Positions 1 to 8,613 of a stretch of DNA of 64,000 nt are shown piece after piece; within the stretch, counting starts at the first letter, position 1, and each line of letters starts with the position of its first letter. The notes under the pieces are model-generated. The model saw only the letters and a program-made list of their open reading frames with translations. It was not told where the DNA came from and did no database searches. The stretch covers positions 2,170,001 through 2,234,000 of the forward strand of contig NZ_CP071953.1 in NCBI RefSeq assembly GCF_020084865.1, in the 5' to 3' direction. The position numbers were made by a program, and so were the translations under genes. The stretch comes from Candidatus Kaistella beijingensis. Lineage in GTDB: Bacteria; Bacteroidota; Bacteroidia; Flavobacteriales; Weeksellaceae.

Positions 1-645
1 TAAATGGAATTTCACCCAAACCCTTTCGTTTGCAGCATTAATCATAGAAAAAGTATGAGAGCCAAATCCGTGCATGTGTCTGTAACCATGCGGCGTTCCG
101 CGATCCGACATGAGAATTAAAACCTGATGAAGCGATTCCGGATTCAAACTCCAAAAATCCCACATCATGGTTGCGCTTTTCAAGTTTGTTTTTGGAACAC
201 GTTTTTGGGTATGGATAAAATCGGGAAATTTTTTGGCGTCTTTAATGAAAAAAACAGGCGTGTTGTTTCCAACCAAATCCCAATTTCCGTCTTCGGTGTA
301 AAATTTCAGAGCAAAACCTCGTGGATCGCGCTCTGTATCGGCACTTCCTTTTTCGCCGCCAACGGTGGAAAATCTTGCAAACATTTTACAGGAATTTCCA
401 ACTTTGGAAAAAAGTTTCGCTTTGGTGTATTTTGAAATATCGTGAGTTACGGTAAAAGTTCCGTAAGCGCCGGTTCCTTTGGCGTGAACGATTCTTTCCG
501 GAATTCTTTCACGGACAAAATGCGCAAGATTTTCCTGTAAAATAAAATCCTGCAACAAAACCGGACCTCTCGCTCCAACAGTTTGCGAATCTTGATGGTC
601 GAAATAGGGGATTCCGGCTGAATTGGTGAGTTTTTTATCACTCAT
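1..645 (-). CDS. katA: Catalase, N-terminal part (runs off the left edge)
   Basis: Heme catalase that dismutates hydrogen peroxide to water and oxygen in the cytoplasm. The 215 visible codons begin [19 protein letters not shown]. They show the distal catalytic histidine (about residue 54, in [12 protein letters not shown]), the [20 protein letters not shown] block and the catalytic asparagine near residue 127 ([11 protein letters not shown]), all hallmarks of small-subunit (clade 3) catalases. The heme-ligand tyrosine and the C-terminus lie outside the window. The start at 645 is the only ATG that gives the full family N-terminus. The gene is divergent from oxyR, with 90 bp between them, and has its own TAAATTTG box, which suggests OxyR control (inference). 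Identification is very secure. Confidence 0.96.
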   Translation of the reverse strand, partial: MSDKKLTNSAGIPYFDHQDSQTVGARGPVLLQDFILQENLAHFVRERIPERIVHAKGTGAYGTFTVTHDISKYTKAKLFSKVGNSCKMFARFSTVGGEKGSADTERDPRGFALKFYTEDGNWDLVGNNTPVFFIKDAKKFPDFIHTQKRVPKTNLKSATMMWDFWSLNPESLHQVLILMSDRGTPHGYRHMHGFGSHTFSMINAANERVWVKFHL

Positions 646-666
646 AATTTTTAATTTTTAGAACAT

Positions 667-715
667 CAAATTTATTCAAAAATTATCAGAATCCCGCAAA
701 TAGTCATTATCTTTG
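667..715. promoter_or_regulatory. Divergent katA/oxyR promoters
   Basis: On the minus strand a TAAATTTG box (667-674) with a TTTG 22 bp upstream (697-700) fits the flavobacterial TTTG-N17-23-TAnnTTTG promoter and faces katA. On the plus strand TATCTTTG (708-715) lies 21 bp before the oxyR ATG. The two promoters sit nearly back to back, so an OxyR dimer bound here could act on both. No operator could be read with certainty. Confidence 0.6.
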
Positions 716-735
716 TCATAGACATTATTAATAAC

Positions 736-1686
736 ATGAACATTCAACAACTTGAATATCTGATCGCTGTAGATAAATACAAACATTTTGGTAATGCAGC
801 TCAAGCGTGTTTTATTACGCAGCCAACTTTAAGTGCAATGATCCAAAAGTTTGAGGACGAACTTGATGTGAAGATTTTTGACCGTACAACGCACCCTATT
901 CGAACGACGGATGTAGGTTCCCAAATCATCGTTGAAGCCAAAAAAGTAATAGATACTATAAATGAGCTCAAGAACAAGGCGAGTCTTCTGAACAACGTTT
1001 TGGCGGGAAAATTAAACCTTGGGATTATTCCGACCGTTTCCGGATTTATTTTGCCGGTGGAAATTTTTGAATTCTTAAAACTGAATCCAAAAATTGAGTT
1101 GCACGTAAAGGAAATGACGACAGACAACATCATCAAAGCTTTGAAAAGCGGCGAACTTGATGCGGGAATTATTTCCACCCCTTATTCTGCTGCGAATGAA
1201 TTTTATAGTGATTTTCTCTTTAATGAAGAATTGATGATTTATTCTGCCGATGAAAATGAATCTGAAAAAGACAGTTATGTGGTTCCGGAAGAAATCGATG
1301 TGCAGAAAGTTTGGCTTTTAGAAGAAGGAAATTGTTTGAGAACACAGTTTGAAAATATTTGCCAACTCCGTGAAAATACCATGAAGCCTAAAAATTTAGA
1401 GTTTCTTGCTTCCAATATTTCCACTTTGGTTCAAATGGTCGACAAATTGGGCGGAATCAGTATTTTACCTGAATTGGCGATTGAGCAACTTGCTGAAAAT
1501 CAGAAAAAAATGGTGAAGCGTTTCAGAAAACCTTTTCCTTACCGTGAGATTTCGGTGATTTATTACAAGCCTACCTATAAACAAAAAATTTTAGACGAAC
1601 TCATTGCCTTCATCAAGGAATCTTTGAGTAAAAAACTGAATTACAATAAAGATCCGGAAAATTTTGTGGGCATTAAACCCCAATAA
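736..1686 (+). CDS. oxyR: Hydrogen peroxide-sensing LysR regulator OxyR
   Basis: LysR-type transcription factor of 316 residues. An N-terminal winged helix-turn-helix (about residues 1-60, starting MNIQQLEYLIAVDKYKHFGN) is followed by the LysR substrate-binding domain (about 90-300). It can be named OxyR because two cysteines nine residues apart, C200 and C209 in EEGNCLRTQFENICQL, sit where E. coli OxyR has the redox pair Cys199/Cys208. Oxidation of that pair switches the protein into an activator. Its position divergent from katA fits a direct peroxide-response circuit. The product follows the family length closely and shows no defect. Confidence 0.95.
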   Translation: MNIQQLEYLIAVDKYKHFGNAAQACFITQPTLSAMIQKFEDELDVKIFDRTTHPIRTTDVGSQIIVEAKKVIDTINELKNKASLLNNVLAGKLNLGIIPTVSGFILPVEIFEFLKLNPKIELHVKEMTTDNIIKALKSGELDAGIISTPYSAANEFYSDFLFNEELMIYSADENESEKDSYVVPEEIDVQKVWLLEEGNCLRTQFENICQLRENTMKPKNLEFLASNISTLVQMVDKLGGISILPELAIEQLAENQKKMVKRFRKPFPYREISVIYYKPTYKQKILDELIAFIKESLSKKLNYNKDPENFVGIKPQ

Positions 1687-1704
1687 TTTAATTAATAAAT
1701 AAAT

Positions 1705-1735
1705 TTTGCGATTCCACAAATACTCAGTAAATTTG
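1705..1735 (+). promoter_or_regulatory. metK promoter
   Basis: TTTG at 1705-1708, 19 bp, then TAAATTTG at 1728-1735 is a full match to the Bacteroidota -33/-7 consensus. Transcription should start near 1741, just upstream of the riboswitch-like sequence, and leave a leader of about 130 nt. Confidence 0.65.
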
Positions 1736-1747
1736 CAACCGATAATT

Positions 1748-1815
1748 TCAAGAGGAAAAATTTGAACTGATTGCAACCTCCATAAAAAATGCTAAAACAG
1801 ATTTTCTATTTTAGT
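1748..1815 (+). promoter_or_regulatory. Probable SAM-II-like riboswitch in the metK leader
   Basis: A short stem GAGG (1752-1755)/CCTC (1777-1780) encloses a loop containing ATTTGAACTG and TTGCAA. It is followed by CATAAAAAATGCTAAAAC. This order (4-bp P1, UUUGA, UUGCARCC, an A-rich joining strand and then a GCUAAA motif) matches what is known of the SAM-II aptamer. The gene downstream makes SAM, so feedback control makes sense. The CTAAAA of the aptamer can also pair with TTTTAG (1809-1814), followed by TTTCTTTT, giving a possible alternative hairpin. This is read by eye; no covariance search was run. Confidence 0.6.
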
Positions 1816-1871
1816 TTCTTTTGTAATCGTTCCCTTTTTCTTTAAATTTTAATTTAAAAAACAAAAGAAAT

Positions 1872-3152
1872 ATGTCATATTTATTTACGTCCGAATCCGT
1901 TTCAGAAGGACATCCGGACAAAGTTGCCGATCAGATTTCCGATGCGTTAATCGACCACTTTTTAGCGGCAGATCCAAGTTCAAAAGTAGCTTGTGAAACT
2001 TTGGTTACTACAGGGCAGGTTGTTTTAGCGGGTGAGGTGAAATCCACCGCTTATCTTGATGTTCAGGATATTGCAAGAAAAGTAATCAACGGAATTGGTT
2101 ACACGAAAGGCGAATACATGTTCAATGGCGATTCTTGTGGAGTAATTTCTGCCATTCACGAACAATCACCCGACATCAATCAGGGAGTTGATCGAGTAGG
2201 AGAAGAAGCTGATTTTGAAACCCGTGCAAACGCACAAGGAGCGGGAGATCAAGGAATGATGTTCGGTTACGCAACCAACGAAACCGAAAATTATATGCCG
2301 CTTGCTTTGGATTTGGCGCACACGATTTTGAGAGAGCTTTCTGATTTAAGGAGAGAAAATAACGCGATTCAATATCTCCGTCCTGATGCAAAATCACAGG
2401 TGACAATTGAATATTCTGATGATCACAAACCAATCAGGATTGATTCTATCGTTGTTTCTACGCAGCATGACGATTTTGGAAGTGAGGAAGCGATGTTGGC
2501 AAAAATCAGAAAAGATATCGTGGAAATTTTGATTCCAAAAGTGAAGGCAAAACAGAAAAGAGAAATCCAAGAACTCTTCAACGACCAAATTAAATATCAC
2601 GTGAATCCGACAGGGAAATTCGTGATCGGCGGTCCCCATGGAGATACAGGTTTAACAGGAAGAAAAATTATTGTTGATACGTACGGTGGAAAAGGTGCAC
2701 ATGGAGGTGGAGCATTTTCAGGGAAAGATCCTTCAAAAGTAGATAGAAGTGCAGCTTATGCAGTTCGCCACATTGCAAAAAATTTGGTAGCAGCAGGAGT
2801 TGCGGATGAAGTTTTGGTTCAGGTTTCTTACGCCATTGGTGTTGCAGAACCATGTGGTTTGTACATCAACACTTACGGAACTGCAAAAGTAGATTTACAT
2901 GATGGGGATATCGCAGAAAAAGTTCAGAAAATTTTCGATTTGAGACCTTTTGCCATCGAACAAAACTTGAAGCTGAGAAATCCGATCTATCAGGAAACCG
3001 CTTCTTACGGACACATGGGAAGAGATTATTATGTTGCTGATAAAACCTTTAATAAAGGAACAAAGAACGAAATCACCCTTAAAGATCTAGAATTCTTTAC
3101 CTGGGAAAAATTAGATAAAGTGGACGAAATCAAAAAAGAGTTCGGACTTTAA
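1872..3152 (+). CDS. metK: S-adenosylmethionine synthase
   Basis: Converts ATP and methionine to S-adenosylmethionine in the cytoplasm, the universal methyl donor. The 426-residue protein carries the family blocks in order: [15 protein letters not shown] near residue 10 (ATP and metal binding), [15 protein letters not shown] near 120, [20 protein letters not shown] near 253 (the phosphate-binding loop region) and [19 protein letters not shown] just after it. It is slightly longer than the E. coli enzyme (384), as is usual in Bacteroidota because of an insertion in the middle domain. It is a single-gene unit with its own promoter, leader structure and terminator. Confidence 0.98.
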   Translation: MSYLFTSESVSEGHPDKVADQISDALIDHFLAADPSSKVACETLVTTGQVVLAGEVKSTAYLDVQDIARKVINGIGYTKGEYMFNGDSCGVISAIHEQSPDINQGVDRVGEEADFETRANAQGAGDQGMMFGYATNETENYMPLALDLAHTILRELSDLRRENNAIQYLRPDAKSQVTIEYSDDHKPIRIDSIVVSTQHDDFGSEEAMLAKIRKDIVEILIPKVKAKQKREIQELFNDQIKYHVNPTGKFVIGGPHGDTGLTGRKIIVDTYGGKGAHGGGAFSGKDPSKVDRSAAYAVRHIAKNLVAAGVADEVLVQVSYAIGVAEPCGLYINTYGTAKVDLHDGDIAEKVQKIFDLRPFAIEQNLKLRNPIYQETASYGHMGRDYYVADKTFNKGTKNEITLKDLEFFTWEKLDKVDEIKKEFGL

Positions 3153-3167
3153 TCAAAAATCAAAGTT

Positions 3168-3203
3168 AAAACTGCTTTTTCAGAAATGGGAAGCAGTTTT
3201 TTA
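3168..3203 (+). terminator. Intrinsic terminator after metK
   Basis: AAAACTGCTT (3168-3177) pairs perfectly with AAGCAGTTTT (3191-3200) around a 13-nt loop and runs into T residues. It separates metK from the next gene. Confidence 0.85.
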
Positions 3204-3235
3204 TTTAACTTTAACGCATCAAACCAATCTATTCC

Positions 3236-3724
3236 ATGACCAAGAAAAAGTTTCTTTCACTTCTTATTGTATTAATTTTTAGTGGTTTATGTAAATCGCA
3301 GATCACCATGCATAAAATGATTCATGTGGGCTACGTATATCAAAATCAGAGTTTTGGAGAATTGGGAGGAAGGTTGTTATTCTTGGAAAATGACGATATG
3401 ATTTACAGAATCGGAGCATCTGCTTTAATGGGAAGTGTGAATTCTAAATTTGCAGTGATGCCGAAAGTTCAGGGAGATATTTTACTGAATTTTCAAAGAA
3501 ATGTAGATATTTATCATGCTTATTATTTTTTGGCAGGAGCAGAAGCTACAACGAAATATGTTGCGCCCAAGATTGGAGCTACCCTGTTCGGAATCATCGA
3601 TTTAACAGGAGGCTACGCTTTCCCGATCGACAAAAACGGCATCAATGGTAAGGAATTGAAAGGTCTGAATATTAATTTCACAGTGAATTTACCCATTCCA
3701 ATGCTGCATGATTTGTTGAAATAA
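3236..3724 (+). CDS. Secreted or outer-membrane protein of unknown function
   Basis: I do not recognise this 162-residue protein. Residues 1-22 (MTKKKFLSLLIVLIFSGLCKSQ) form a clear Sec signal peptide ending at a typical flavobacterial SQ cleavage site. The mature part is short and has alternating hydrophobic and polar residues with aromatic ends (HVGYVYQNQSFGELGGRLLF, YYFLAGAEATTKYVAPKIGA), which suggests a small beta-barrel or beta-rich envelope protein. It has no cysteine pattern and no lipobox. It lies between the metK terminator and the sigma-factor gene and looks monocistronic. Confidence 0.7.
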   Translation: MTKKKFLSLLIVLIFSGLCKSQITMHKMIHVGYVYQNQSFGELGGRLLFLENDDMIYRIGASALMGSVNSKFAVMPKVQGDILLNFQRNVDIYHAYYFLAGAEATTKYVAPKIGATLFGIIDLTGGYAFPIDKNGINGKELKGLNINFTVNLPIPMLHDLLK

Positions 3725-3874
3725 AGTTTTTTTAAAATTTTTTAAAAATTTTTAACAAAGTATTAACTTTTTTGCTATTTTAGCCACTCCATAAAACAAC
3801 AGCTATCGACATCAACAACTCTACTCATTTTTAATTCTGTAAAAATTAAAACCCTATGTAAAAGAGGGCTTAAT

Positions 3875-3904
3875 ATGCAGGTAATTACTGAGAAAGAGTT
3901 ATGA
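3875..3904 (+). CDS. Possible nine-codon upstream ORF before the sigma factor
   Basis: ATG at 3875 opens a tiny frame (MQVITEKEL) whose TGA stop (3902-3904) overlaps the start codon of the sigma-factor gene as ATGA. The overlap would allow translational coupling. The frame could equally be chance in the AT-rich leader; nothing but the geometry supports it. Confidence 0.25.
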   Translation: MQVITEKEL

Positions 3905-4491
3905 ACACAAAGACAGATAGTTGGTTGATTTCAAGCTTCAAAAACGGCGACGAAAACGCACTTGCCGTCCTCATCGAAAGACACCAAAAAGACTTATTCT
4001 CCTTCATTTTCTATAAATTGATGGATGAAGATTTGGCAAACGACATTTTCCAAGATACATTTATGAAAATTATTGTGACCTTGAAAGAGGGGCGTTACAA
4101 TGAAGAAGGTAAATTTATTCTTTGGGCGAAAAGAATTGCACATAATTTAATAATTGATCATTTCCGTTTAAGGGCGAAACACAACAAGGTTTCTGATTCT
4201 TCTTATGATAACGACGAATTCTCCATTTTTGACTTATTGGCAAATCAGGAAGAAAACATTGAGGAGCAGTTAATCAGTCGTCAAATTCAGGAGGATCTGA
4301 TGAAAATGTTGAAGTTTTTGCCCGAAAATCAGCAGGAAGTCATCAAGCTAAGATTTTTTGATGGATTAAGTTTTAAGGAAATTGCCGATCAAACCGACAC
4401 CAGTATCAACACAACACTTGGTAGAGTGCGGTATGCGCTGATTAATCTGCGAAAAATTATGGAGGAACACCATATTATTTTAACCAGATAA
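3901..4491 (+). CDS. RNA polymerase sigma-70 family (ECF-like) factor
   Basis: A 196-residue sigma factor with only regions 2 and 4, as in ECF (group 4) sigma factors. Region 2 is seen near residues 25-100 (LFSFIFYKLMDEDLANDIFQ, FILWAKRIAHNLIIDHFR). Region 4 is at about 135-190 (LPENQQEVIKLRFFDGLSF, then a helix-turn-helix EIADQTDTSINTTLGRVRYA). No anti-sigma gene with a membrane segment follows; instead a 44-residue ORF does. This type of sigma factor without an anti-sigma partner is widespread in flavobacteria. The regulon cannot be told from sequence. Confidence 0.9.
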   Translation: MNTKTDSWLISSFKNGDENALAVLIERHQKDLFSFIFYKLMDEDLANDIFQDTFMKIIVTLKEGRYNEEGKFILWAKRIAHNLIIDHFRLRAKHNKVSDSSYDNDEFSIFDLLANQEENIEEQLISRQIQEDLMKMLKFLPENQQEVIKLRFFDGLSFKEIADQTDTSINTTLGRVRYALINLRKIMEEHHIILTR

Positions 4492-4537
4492 TAATATTTT
4501 AAAAAAACTTTCGTTTTTAAGTCAAATACATTCGCCT

Positions 4538-4672
4538 ATGAAAAAATTTGACACTTTAAACGAAAAACTTTTGAAACCAAAAAAGCAGACAATCGATTTT
4601 CTATTAAGCTATTCACGAAGCGTAGGAGTTTTAAAAACACCAACTAAAACTCTCGTAATTTCGAAGAACTAA
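4538..4672 (+). CDS. Small basic protein, 44 residues, unknown function
   Basis: ATG at 4538 to TAA at 4670-4672 encodes MKKFDTLNEKLLKPKKQTID followed by FLLSYSRSVGVLKTPTKTLV and ISKN. It has a sensible start, lysine-rich composition and no signal peptide, and its use of frame looks coding rather than random. It starts 46 bp after the sigma-factor stop and may be cotranscribed with it. I do not know a function. The size and context would suit a small regulator or structural peptide, but that is a guess. Confidence 0.6.
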   Translation: MKKFDTLNEKLLKPKKQTIDFLLSYSRSVGVLKTPTKTLVISKN

Positions 4673-4684
4673 TCTTAAATTACT

Positions 4685-4692
4685 TATTTTTG
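4685..4692 (+). promoter_or_regulatory. -7 box directly before the HAD hydrolase
   Basis: TATTTTTG (4685-4692) matches TAnnTTTG and ends only 6 bp before the ATG at 4699, so the transcript would have almost no leader. It also shows that the in-frame TTG at 4690 cannot be the start codon. Confidence 0.45.
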
Positions 4693-4698
4693 TGCCTT

Positions 4699-5397
4699 AT
4701 GAAAAACATAAGGCACATTTTTTTTGACCTCGACAACACCCTTTGGGATCATCGCAATAATGCGTACCTCACTCTGAAAGAAATCTACAAAAGAGAAAAC
4801 GTACAAGAAAAATACAACCTCGGTTTCGAGGATTTTCACCGCGAATATTTTACCATCAACGAAAGACTTTGGGCACAAATCCGTGATGGAGAAATTGACA
4901 AGGACTATTTAAGGAAGCATCGTTTCTACGATTCTTTCCTGTTTTTCGGGATCGATGATTTTGACCTCGCGCAAGTTTTCGAACATAATTTTTTGGATGA
5001 AATTCTAAATTATAATGATTTGGTGGAAGGCGCTTTCGAACTTTTAGAATATCTTTCTGAAAAAGGTTACACGTTACATATCCTCTCCAATGGTTTCAAA
5101 GAGGTAACTTACAGAAAATGTGAACTTTCGGGAATTCAAAATTATTTTCAGACCATCACTTCTGCGGATGAACTCAATGTCAGAAAACCACAACCTGAAA
5201 TTTACGAGTATGCTTTGAAAAAAGCCAACGCAAAAAAAGAAGAATCCATCATGATTGGCGACGATTGGATTGCCGATGTAGAAGGTGCTTTAAGTTTTGG
5301 GATTGATGCGGTTTTCTTCGATGTTTTCAAAGACAATTTTGGAAATGATGAGGTGAAAGTGATTCGGGAACTAAAAGAACTTCAAAAATTTCTATAA
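4699..5397 (+). CDS. HAD-superfamily hydrolase, YjjG-like
   Basis: A 232-residue haloacid-dehalogenase-type phosphatase. Motif I is FFDLDNTLWD near the N-terminus, with the nucleophile Asp and the acid/base Asp two residues on. Motif II is the LSNG stretch near 135. The lysine of motif III lies before motif IV, GDDWIADVEGA, near 190. An alpha-helical cap domain sits between motifs I and II. This arrangement is that of the YjjG/PynA group, which dephosphorylates nucleotides and similar metabolites; the substrate here is not predictable. The start at 4699 (MKNIRHIFFDLDN) is preferred to the upstream TTG, which lies in the promoter. Confidence 0.88.
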   Translation: MKNIRHIFFDLDNTLWDHRNNAYLTLKEIYKRENVQEKYNLGFEDFHREYFTINERLWAQIRDGEIDKDYLRKHRFYDSFLFFGIDDFDLAQVFEHNFLDEILNYNDLVEGAFELLEYLSEKGYTLHILSNGFKEVTYRKCELSGIQNYFQTITSADELNVRKPQPEIYEYALKKANAKKEESIMIGDDWIADVEGALSFGIDAVFFDVFKDNFGNDEVKVIRELKELQKFL

Positions 5398-5441
5398 AAA
5401 TTGCCACGAATGCACTAATAAAATTGGTGTTTTCGTGGCAA
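5394..5441 (-). terminator. Terminator between convergent HAD and trpS genes
   Basis: TTGCCACGAA (5401-5410) and TTCGTGGCAA (5432-5441) are perfect inverse complements, and the inner bases are partly complementary too. Read on the minus strand the stem is followed by TTTTTATA, so it is best placed to end trpS. It may stop both converging transcripts. Confidence 0.8.
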
Positions 5442-5493
5442 AAAATAGGTATTTCAAACTTCGTAATTCAAATTTCGTAATTCGTACTTCAAA

Positions 5494-6462
5494 TTACATT
5501 CCCAAACTCGCTCTCGCTCTTTTCAAAGTTTCTGCCGCAATTTTTCGGGTTTTTTCTGCACCCTCTTCTAATTTCGCGTCGAGCTCAGAAAGATTGTTCA
5601 TATAATAATCAAACTTTTCTCTTTCGGTTTTGAATCTTTCTAAAATTAAATTCAACAATTCGGTTTTGGCGTGTCCGTAACCAAAATTTCCTGCGAGATA
5701 TTTTTCTCTTAAAACTTCGGTTTGTTCAGGTGTTGCAATCAGTTGATACAAAGCAAAAACTTTATCGGTTTCAGGGTCTTTCGGTTCTTCCAAAGTTTTA
5801 GAATCGGTTTCAATTCCCATTACTTGCTTTTTTAAATTCTTTTCAGGAAGAAAAATATTGATGATGTTTCCACGGGATTTCGACATTTTTTGTCCGTCGG
5901 TTCCCGGAACGTATTTCGTATCTTGTTGCAATTCCGCTTGTGGAAGCACGAAAACTTCACCCATTTGGTGATTGAATCTCGCACCCACATCTCGCGCCAT
6001 TTCCAAATGTTGCAACTGGTCTTTTCCAACCGGAACAATTTCTGCATCATACAGCAAAATATCTGCAGCCATCAACATTGGATAGGTGAAAAGTCCTGCG
6101 TTCACATCTTCCAAACGGTCGGCTTTATCTTTGAAAGAATGCGCCAACTGCAACCTCGTGTAAGGAAAAAAGCACGATAAATACCACGACAATTCGCAAA
6201 CTTCGGGAATGTCGCTTTGCCTGTAGAAATAAGTTTTTTCGGTATCCAAACCACACGCTAACCAAGCCGCCGCGATTTCGTAGGTGTTTTGTTTCAGTTC
6301 TTCAGCATTTTTAATTTGCGTTAAAGAATGCATGTTTGCAATAAACAAAAACGATTCGTTTTCAGGATTTTTGGAAAGTTCAATCGCGGGAATGATTGCT
6401 CCCAAAAGATTTCCGAGGTGCGGCGTTCCTGTTGCCTGTATTCCGGTGAGGATTCGTGACAT
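5494..6462 (-). CDS. trpS: Tryptophanyl-tRNA synthetase
   Basis: Class I aminoacyl-tRNA synthetase of 322 residues that charges tRNA-Trp. The HIGH-type ATP signature appears as GTPHLGNLLGA near residue 12 and the KMSKS loop as GQKMSKSRGN near 190. The length and the C-terminal helical anticodon-binding part (ending LKRARASLGM) are normal for bacterial TrpRS. The gene is monocistronic. A TAAATTTG box on the minus strand (6510-6517) lies about 48 bp upstream of the ATG. Confidence 0.97.
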   Translation of the reverse strand: MSRILTGIQATGTPHLGNLLGAIIPAIELSKNPENESFLFIANMHSLTQIKNAEELKQNTYEIAAAWLACGLDTEKTYFYRQSDIPEVCELSWYLSCFFPYTRLQLAHSFKDKADRLEDVNAGLFTYPMLMAADILLYDAEIVPVGKDQLQHLEMARDVGARFNHQMGEVFVLPQAELQQDTKYVPGTDGQKMSKSRGNIINIFLPEKNLKKQVMGIETDSKTLEEPKDPETDKVFALYQLIATPEQTEVLREKYLAGNFGYGHAKTELLNLILERFKTEREKFDYYMNNLSELDAKLEEGAEKTRKIAAETLKRARASLGM

Positions 6463-6637
6463 TTTTATAAATGATAATTGATGAGTGATTAATGATTTTT
6501 AAAGCCGAGCAAATTTAGGGAAAAGTGTCTGTTTCTGAAAATTTAAACCACTTCTCTACCGAAATAAGGAGGTTAATTTTGAAAACAAAAATAATTTCCT
6601 TTTTGGCTTTTATCGCCTGAAAGAATAGTCAAATATT

Positions 6638-7642
6638 TCAATATTTGGGCAGGAGTTCTTTCTTGAGGTAATTGGTAAATCTTTTCTCTAAAATTTCATA
6701 CAATATTTTAGAAATGATGATGACGACTGCCAATTTCAGAACAAAAAGTAAAATCAACATTAATGGAGATTCGACATGAATTCGCTTGAAAATTATTTCT
6801 ACAAAAGGATGTGATAAATAAATGGAATAGGAAATATCACCAAGCATTACCAAGAATTTGCTGGATTTTACCTTTAGAAAAAAATCAAAAATAAGAAATG
6901 CCAATACAAACAATGATACAGAAACGACCGTAATAAATTGATTCTCAAAATTGAAAAAATTAAAAAAGAAGGCCGCAAAAAGTACGATAAATAAAATAGA
7001 TATGATCTGAAGAATTTTGTTATCCAGGCGAATTTTAGATAAATACAACCCAAACAAAACCCCTATGATAAAGTAAATATTCTTGAAATCTGTAACCATA
7101 TTGAGGTAACTGCTTTCAAAATGATACCATTTTCCCAAAACCATTGCAGTTAGAAAAAATAGAATCAGGAAGAGATATCTTTTAGTTTTGAAGAACAGAG
7201 AAACTGCAAAAATAAGGTAGAAAAGCATCTCGTAATTGAGTGACCAACCAAGAAATAATACAGGAAATTGGTCTTTTTGAGGAAGAAATAGAAGCGAACT
7301 GATTACTCTTTGCAGTCCTTCGGCTTTAAAATACAGCAGGAAGCTCCCTCCCAAAATCATCCACGCGAAAGTGAGCAGATAATATAGTGGAATGATTCTG
7401 ATCACTCTTTTTTTCAGGAAGGAAATTACGTTTTTTGCGGAATGTTCACCCTTAAATTTTGTGGTGGTATAAACCATGATGAATCCGCTGATAACGAAAA
7501 ATATTGGAACTCCTATACTGCCTTTGCCAAATAGTAAATCACCCCATTTTTGCGCCCCAAAATTGAGGTCACCCCTAAAATGAAAGCAGCAAACCAAAAG
7601 TGCTGAAATCCCGCGTAGAATTTGAAGATTATTGAGTCTCAT
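6638..7642 (-). CDS. Acyltransferase family 3 membrane protein (O-acetyltransferase)
   Basis: A 334-residue integral membrane protein with roughly ten hydrophobic segments. It begins MRLNNLQILRGISALLVCCF HFRG (spaced here), the first helix with the conserved R and H typical of acyltransferase family 3 (OafA/NodX/ExoZ). Such proteins move acetyl groups across the inner membrane to O-antigen or exopolysaccharide sugars. It is the last gene of the minus-strand polysaccharide cluster, 2 bp after the preceding glycosyltransferase, so it probably decorates the same polymer. Confidence 0.88.
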   Translation of the reverse strand: MRLNNLQILRGISALLVCCFHFRGDLNFGAQKWGDLLFGKGSIGVPIFFVISGFIMVYTTTKFKGEHSAKNVISFLKKRVIRIIPLYYLLTFAWMILGGSFLLYFKAEGLQRVISSLLFLPQKDQFPVLFLGWSLNYEMLFYLIFAVSLFFKTKRYLFLILFFLTAMVLGKWYHFESSYLNMVTDFKNIYFIIGVLFGLYLSKIRLDNKILQIISILFIVLFAAFFFNFFNFENQFITVVSVSLFVLAFLIFDFFLKVKSSKFLVMLGDISYSIYLSHPFVEIIFKRIHVESPLMLILLFVLKLAVVIIISKILYEILEKRFTNYLKKELLPKY

Positions 7643-7644
7643 GA

Positions 7645-8613
7645 TTACCTGTTCAAATAACTGAATCGGTAGCGGGTTTTTAAGATTTTGGGATGGGCAA
7701 ATACGGTTCTTGCCAATCCAAAATATTTCCGCATTCCCTTTTTCGTTGCCAATTCAAAAGACTTTTTCTGCAAAAAAATATGTTCCTTAAAATTTTCTCT
7801 CATGCATTTGTTTCTTGACCATTCAAAAATGGAATTCCAAAGCAGAGCCTGCCTTTGATTATATTTTTCCGAGTAGAGTTTAATTTTCGTAATCCTGTTG
7901 TCATCGTGAACCCCGCGAATCGAAACCGCTTCTGCAATATTTCCCGATGCGAGGTTGCAGTGATAAGAAAGTTTGATAATGAAATCTGAATCCTGATGAA
8001 CCCGTAAATGTTCGTTGAATTTCAAATTGTTTTTGCGGATGCTTTCCGTTCTGACGGTTAAAGCAATCAGCGAAAAGAAACTTCCAAAACTATGATCCAA
8101 ACCAAGTAGTCCGTAAAAAACATCTTTGCCTTCTGCTGTTTTTTTTACCGTAGTCAGTTCAATTTCTTTAAATTTTTCTTTGAATTCTTTCTTACCTTTT
8201 TCCGAAAGAAATTCTGTTCCAATTGCACCGAAAACACCTTCAATGCTGTCGTTTTTGAAGAGTTCTTTTTCCTTCTCAAAACGGTTTGGAAGGTAATAGT
8301 CATCTGCGTCTAAAAATGCGATAAAATCTCCTGTAGCCTTTTCTAAACCTAGATTTCTTGTGGCTCCTGCTCCATGATTTCCTTTGTCGGGATGTTGAAA
8401 TAGTTTTACAGCTCCAAATTCATTTTCCAGAATTTCACAGACTTGTAATGAATGGTCTGTGGAACCATCTTCAACTAAAATAATCTCTTTTACTTCCTCA
8501 AACTGGATCGCAGATTCTACTGCTTTCCTGAGGAAAGCTGAAGCATTATAAACAGGGATGATAACGGAAATATTCAAGGGTGGTTGTACGGGTTTAATTT
8601 TTATTTTATCCAT
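7645..8613 (-). CDS. Glycosyltransferase family 2
   Basis: A 322-residue GT-A-fold glycosyltransferase. The N-terminal NISVIIPVYNASAFLRKAVE is the classical family 2 nucleotide-sugar binding start. VEDGSTDHS follows, and FLDADDYYLPNRF supplies the DxD metal site near residue 100. No membrane segments are evident, so it acts on the cytoplasmic side of the inner membrane. Its ATG overlaps the asnB stop by one base (TGATG), which shows translational coupling within the cluster. Donor and acceptor sugars are unknown. Confidence 0.9.
   Translation of the reverse strand: MDKIKIKPVQPPLNISVIIPVYNASAFLRKAVESAIQFEEVKEIILVEDGSTDHSLQVCEILENEFGAVKLFQHPDKGNHGAGATRNLGLEKATGDFIAFLDADDYYLPNRFEKEKELFKNDSIEGVFGAIGTEFLSEKGKKEFKEKFKEIELTTVKKTAEGKDVFYGLLGLDHSFGSFFSLIALTVRTESIRKNNLKFNEHLRVHQDSDFIIKLSYHCNLASGNIAEAVSIRGVHDDNRITKIKLYSEKYNQRQALLWNSIFEWSRNKCMRENFKEHIFLQKKSFELATKKGMRKYFGLARTVFAHPKILKTRYRFSYLNR

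Noticed and set aside
127..435. Plus-strand frame of 102 codons
   Set aside because: It is fully antisense to catalase codons, which are unmistakable on the other strand.
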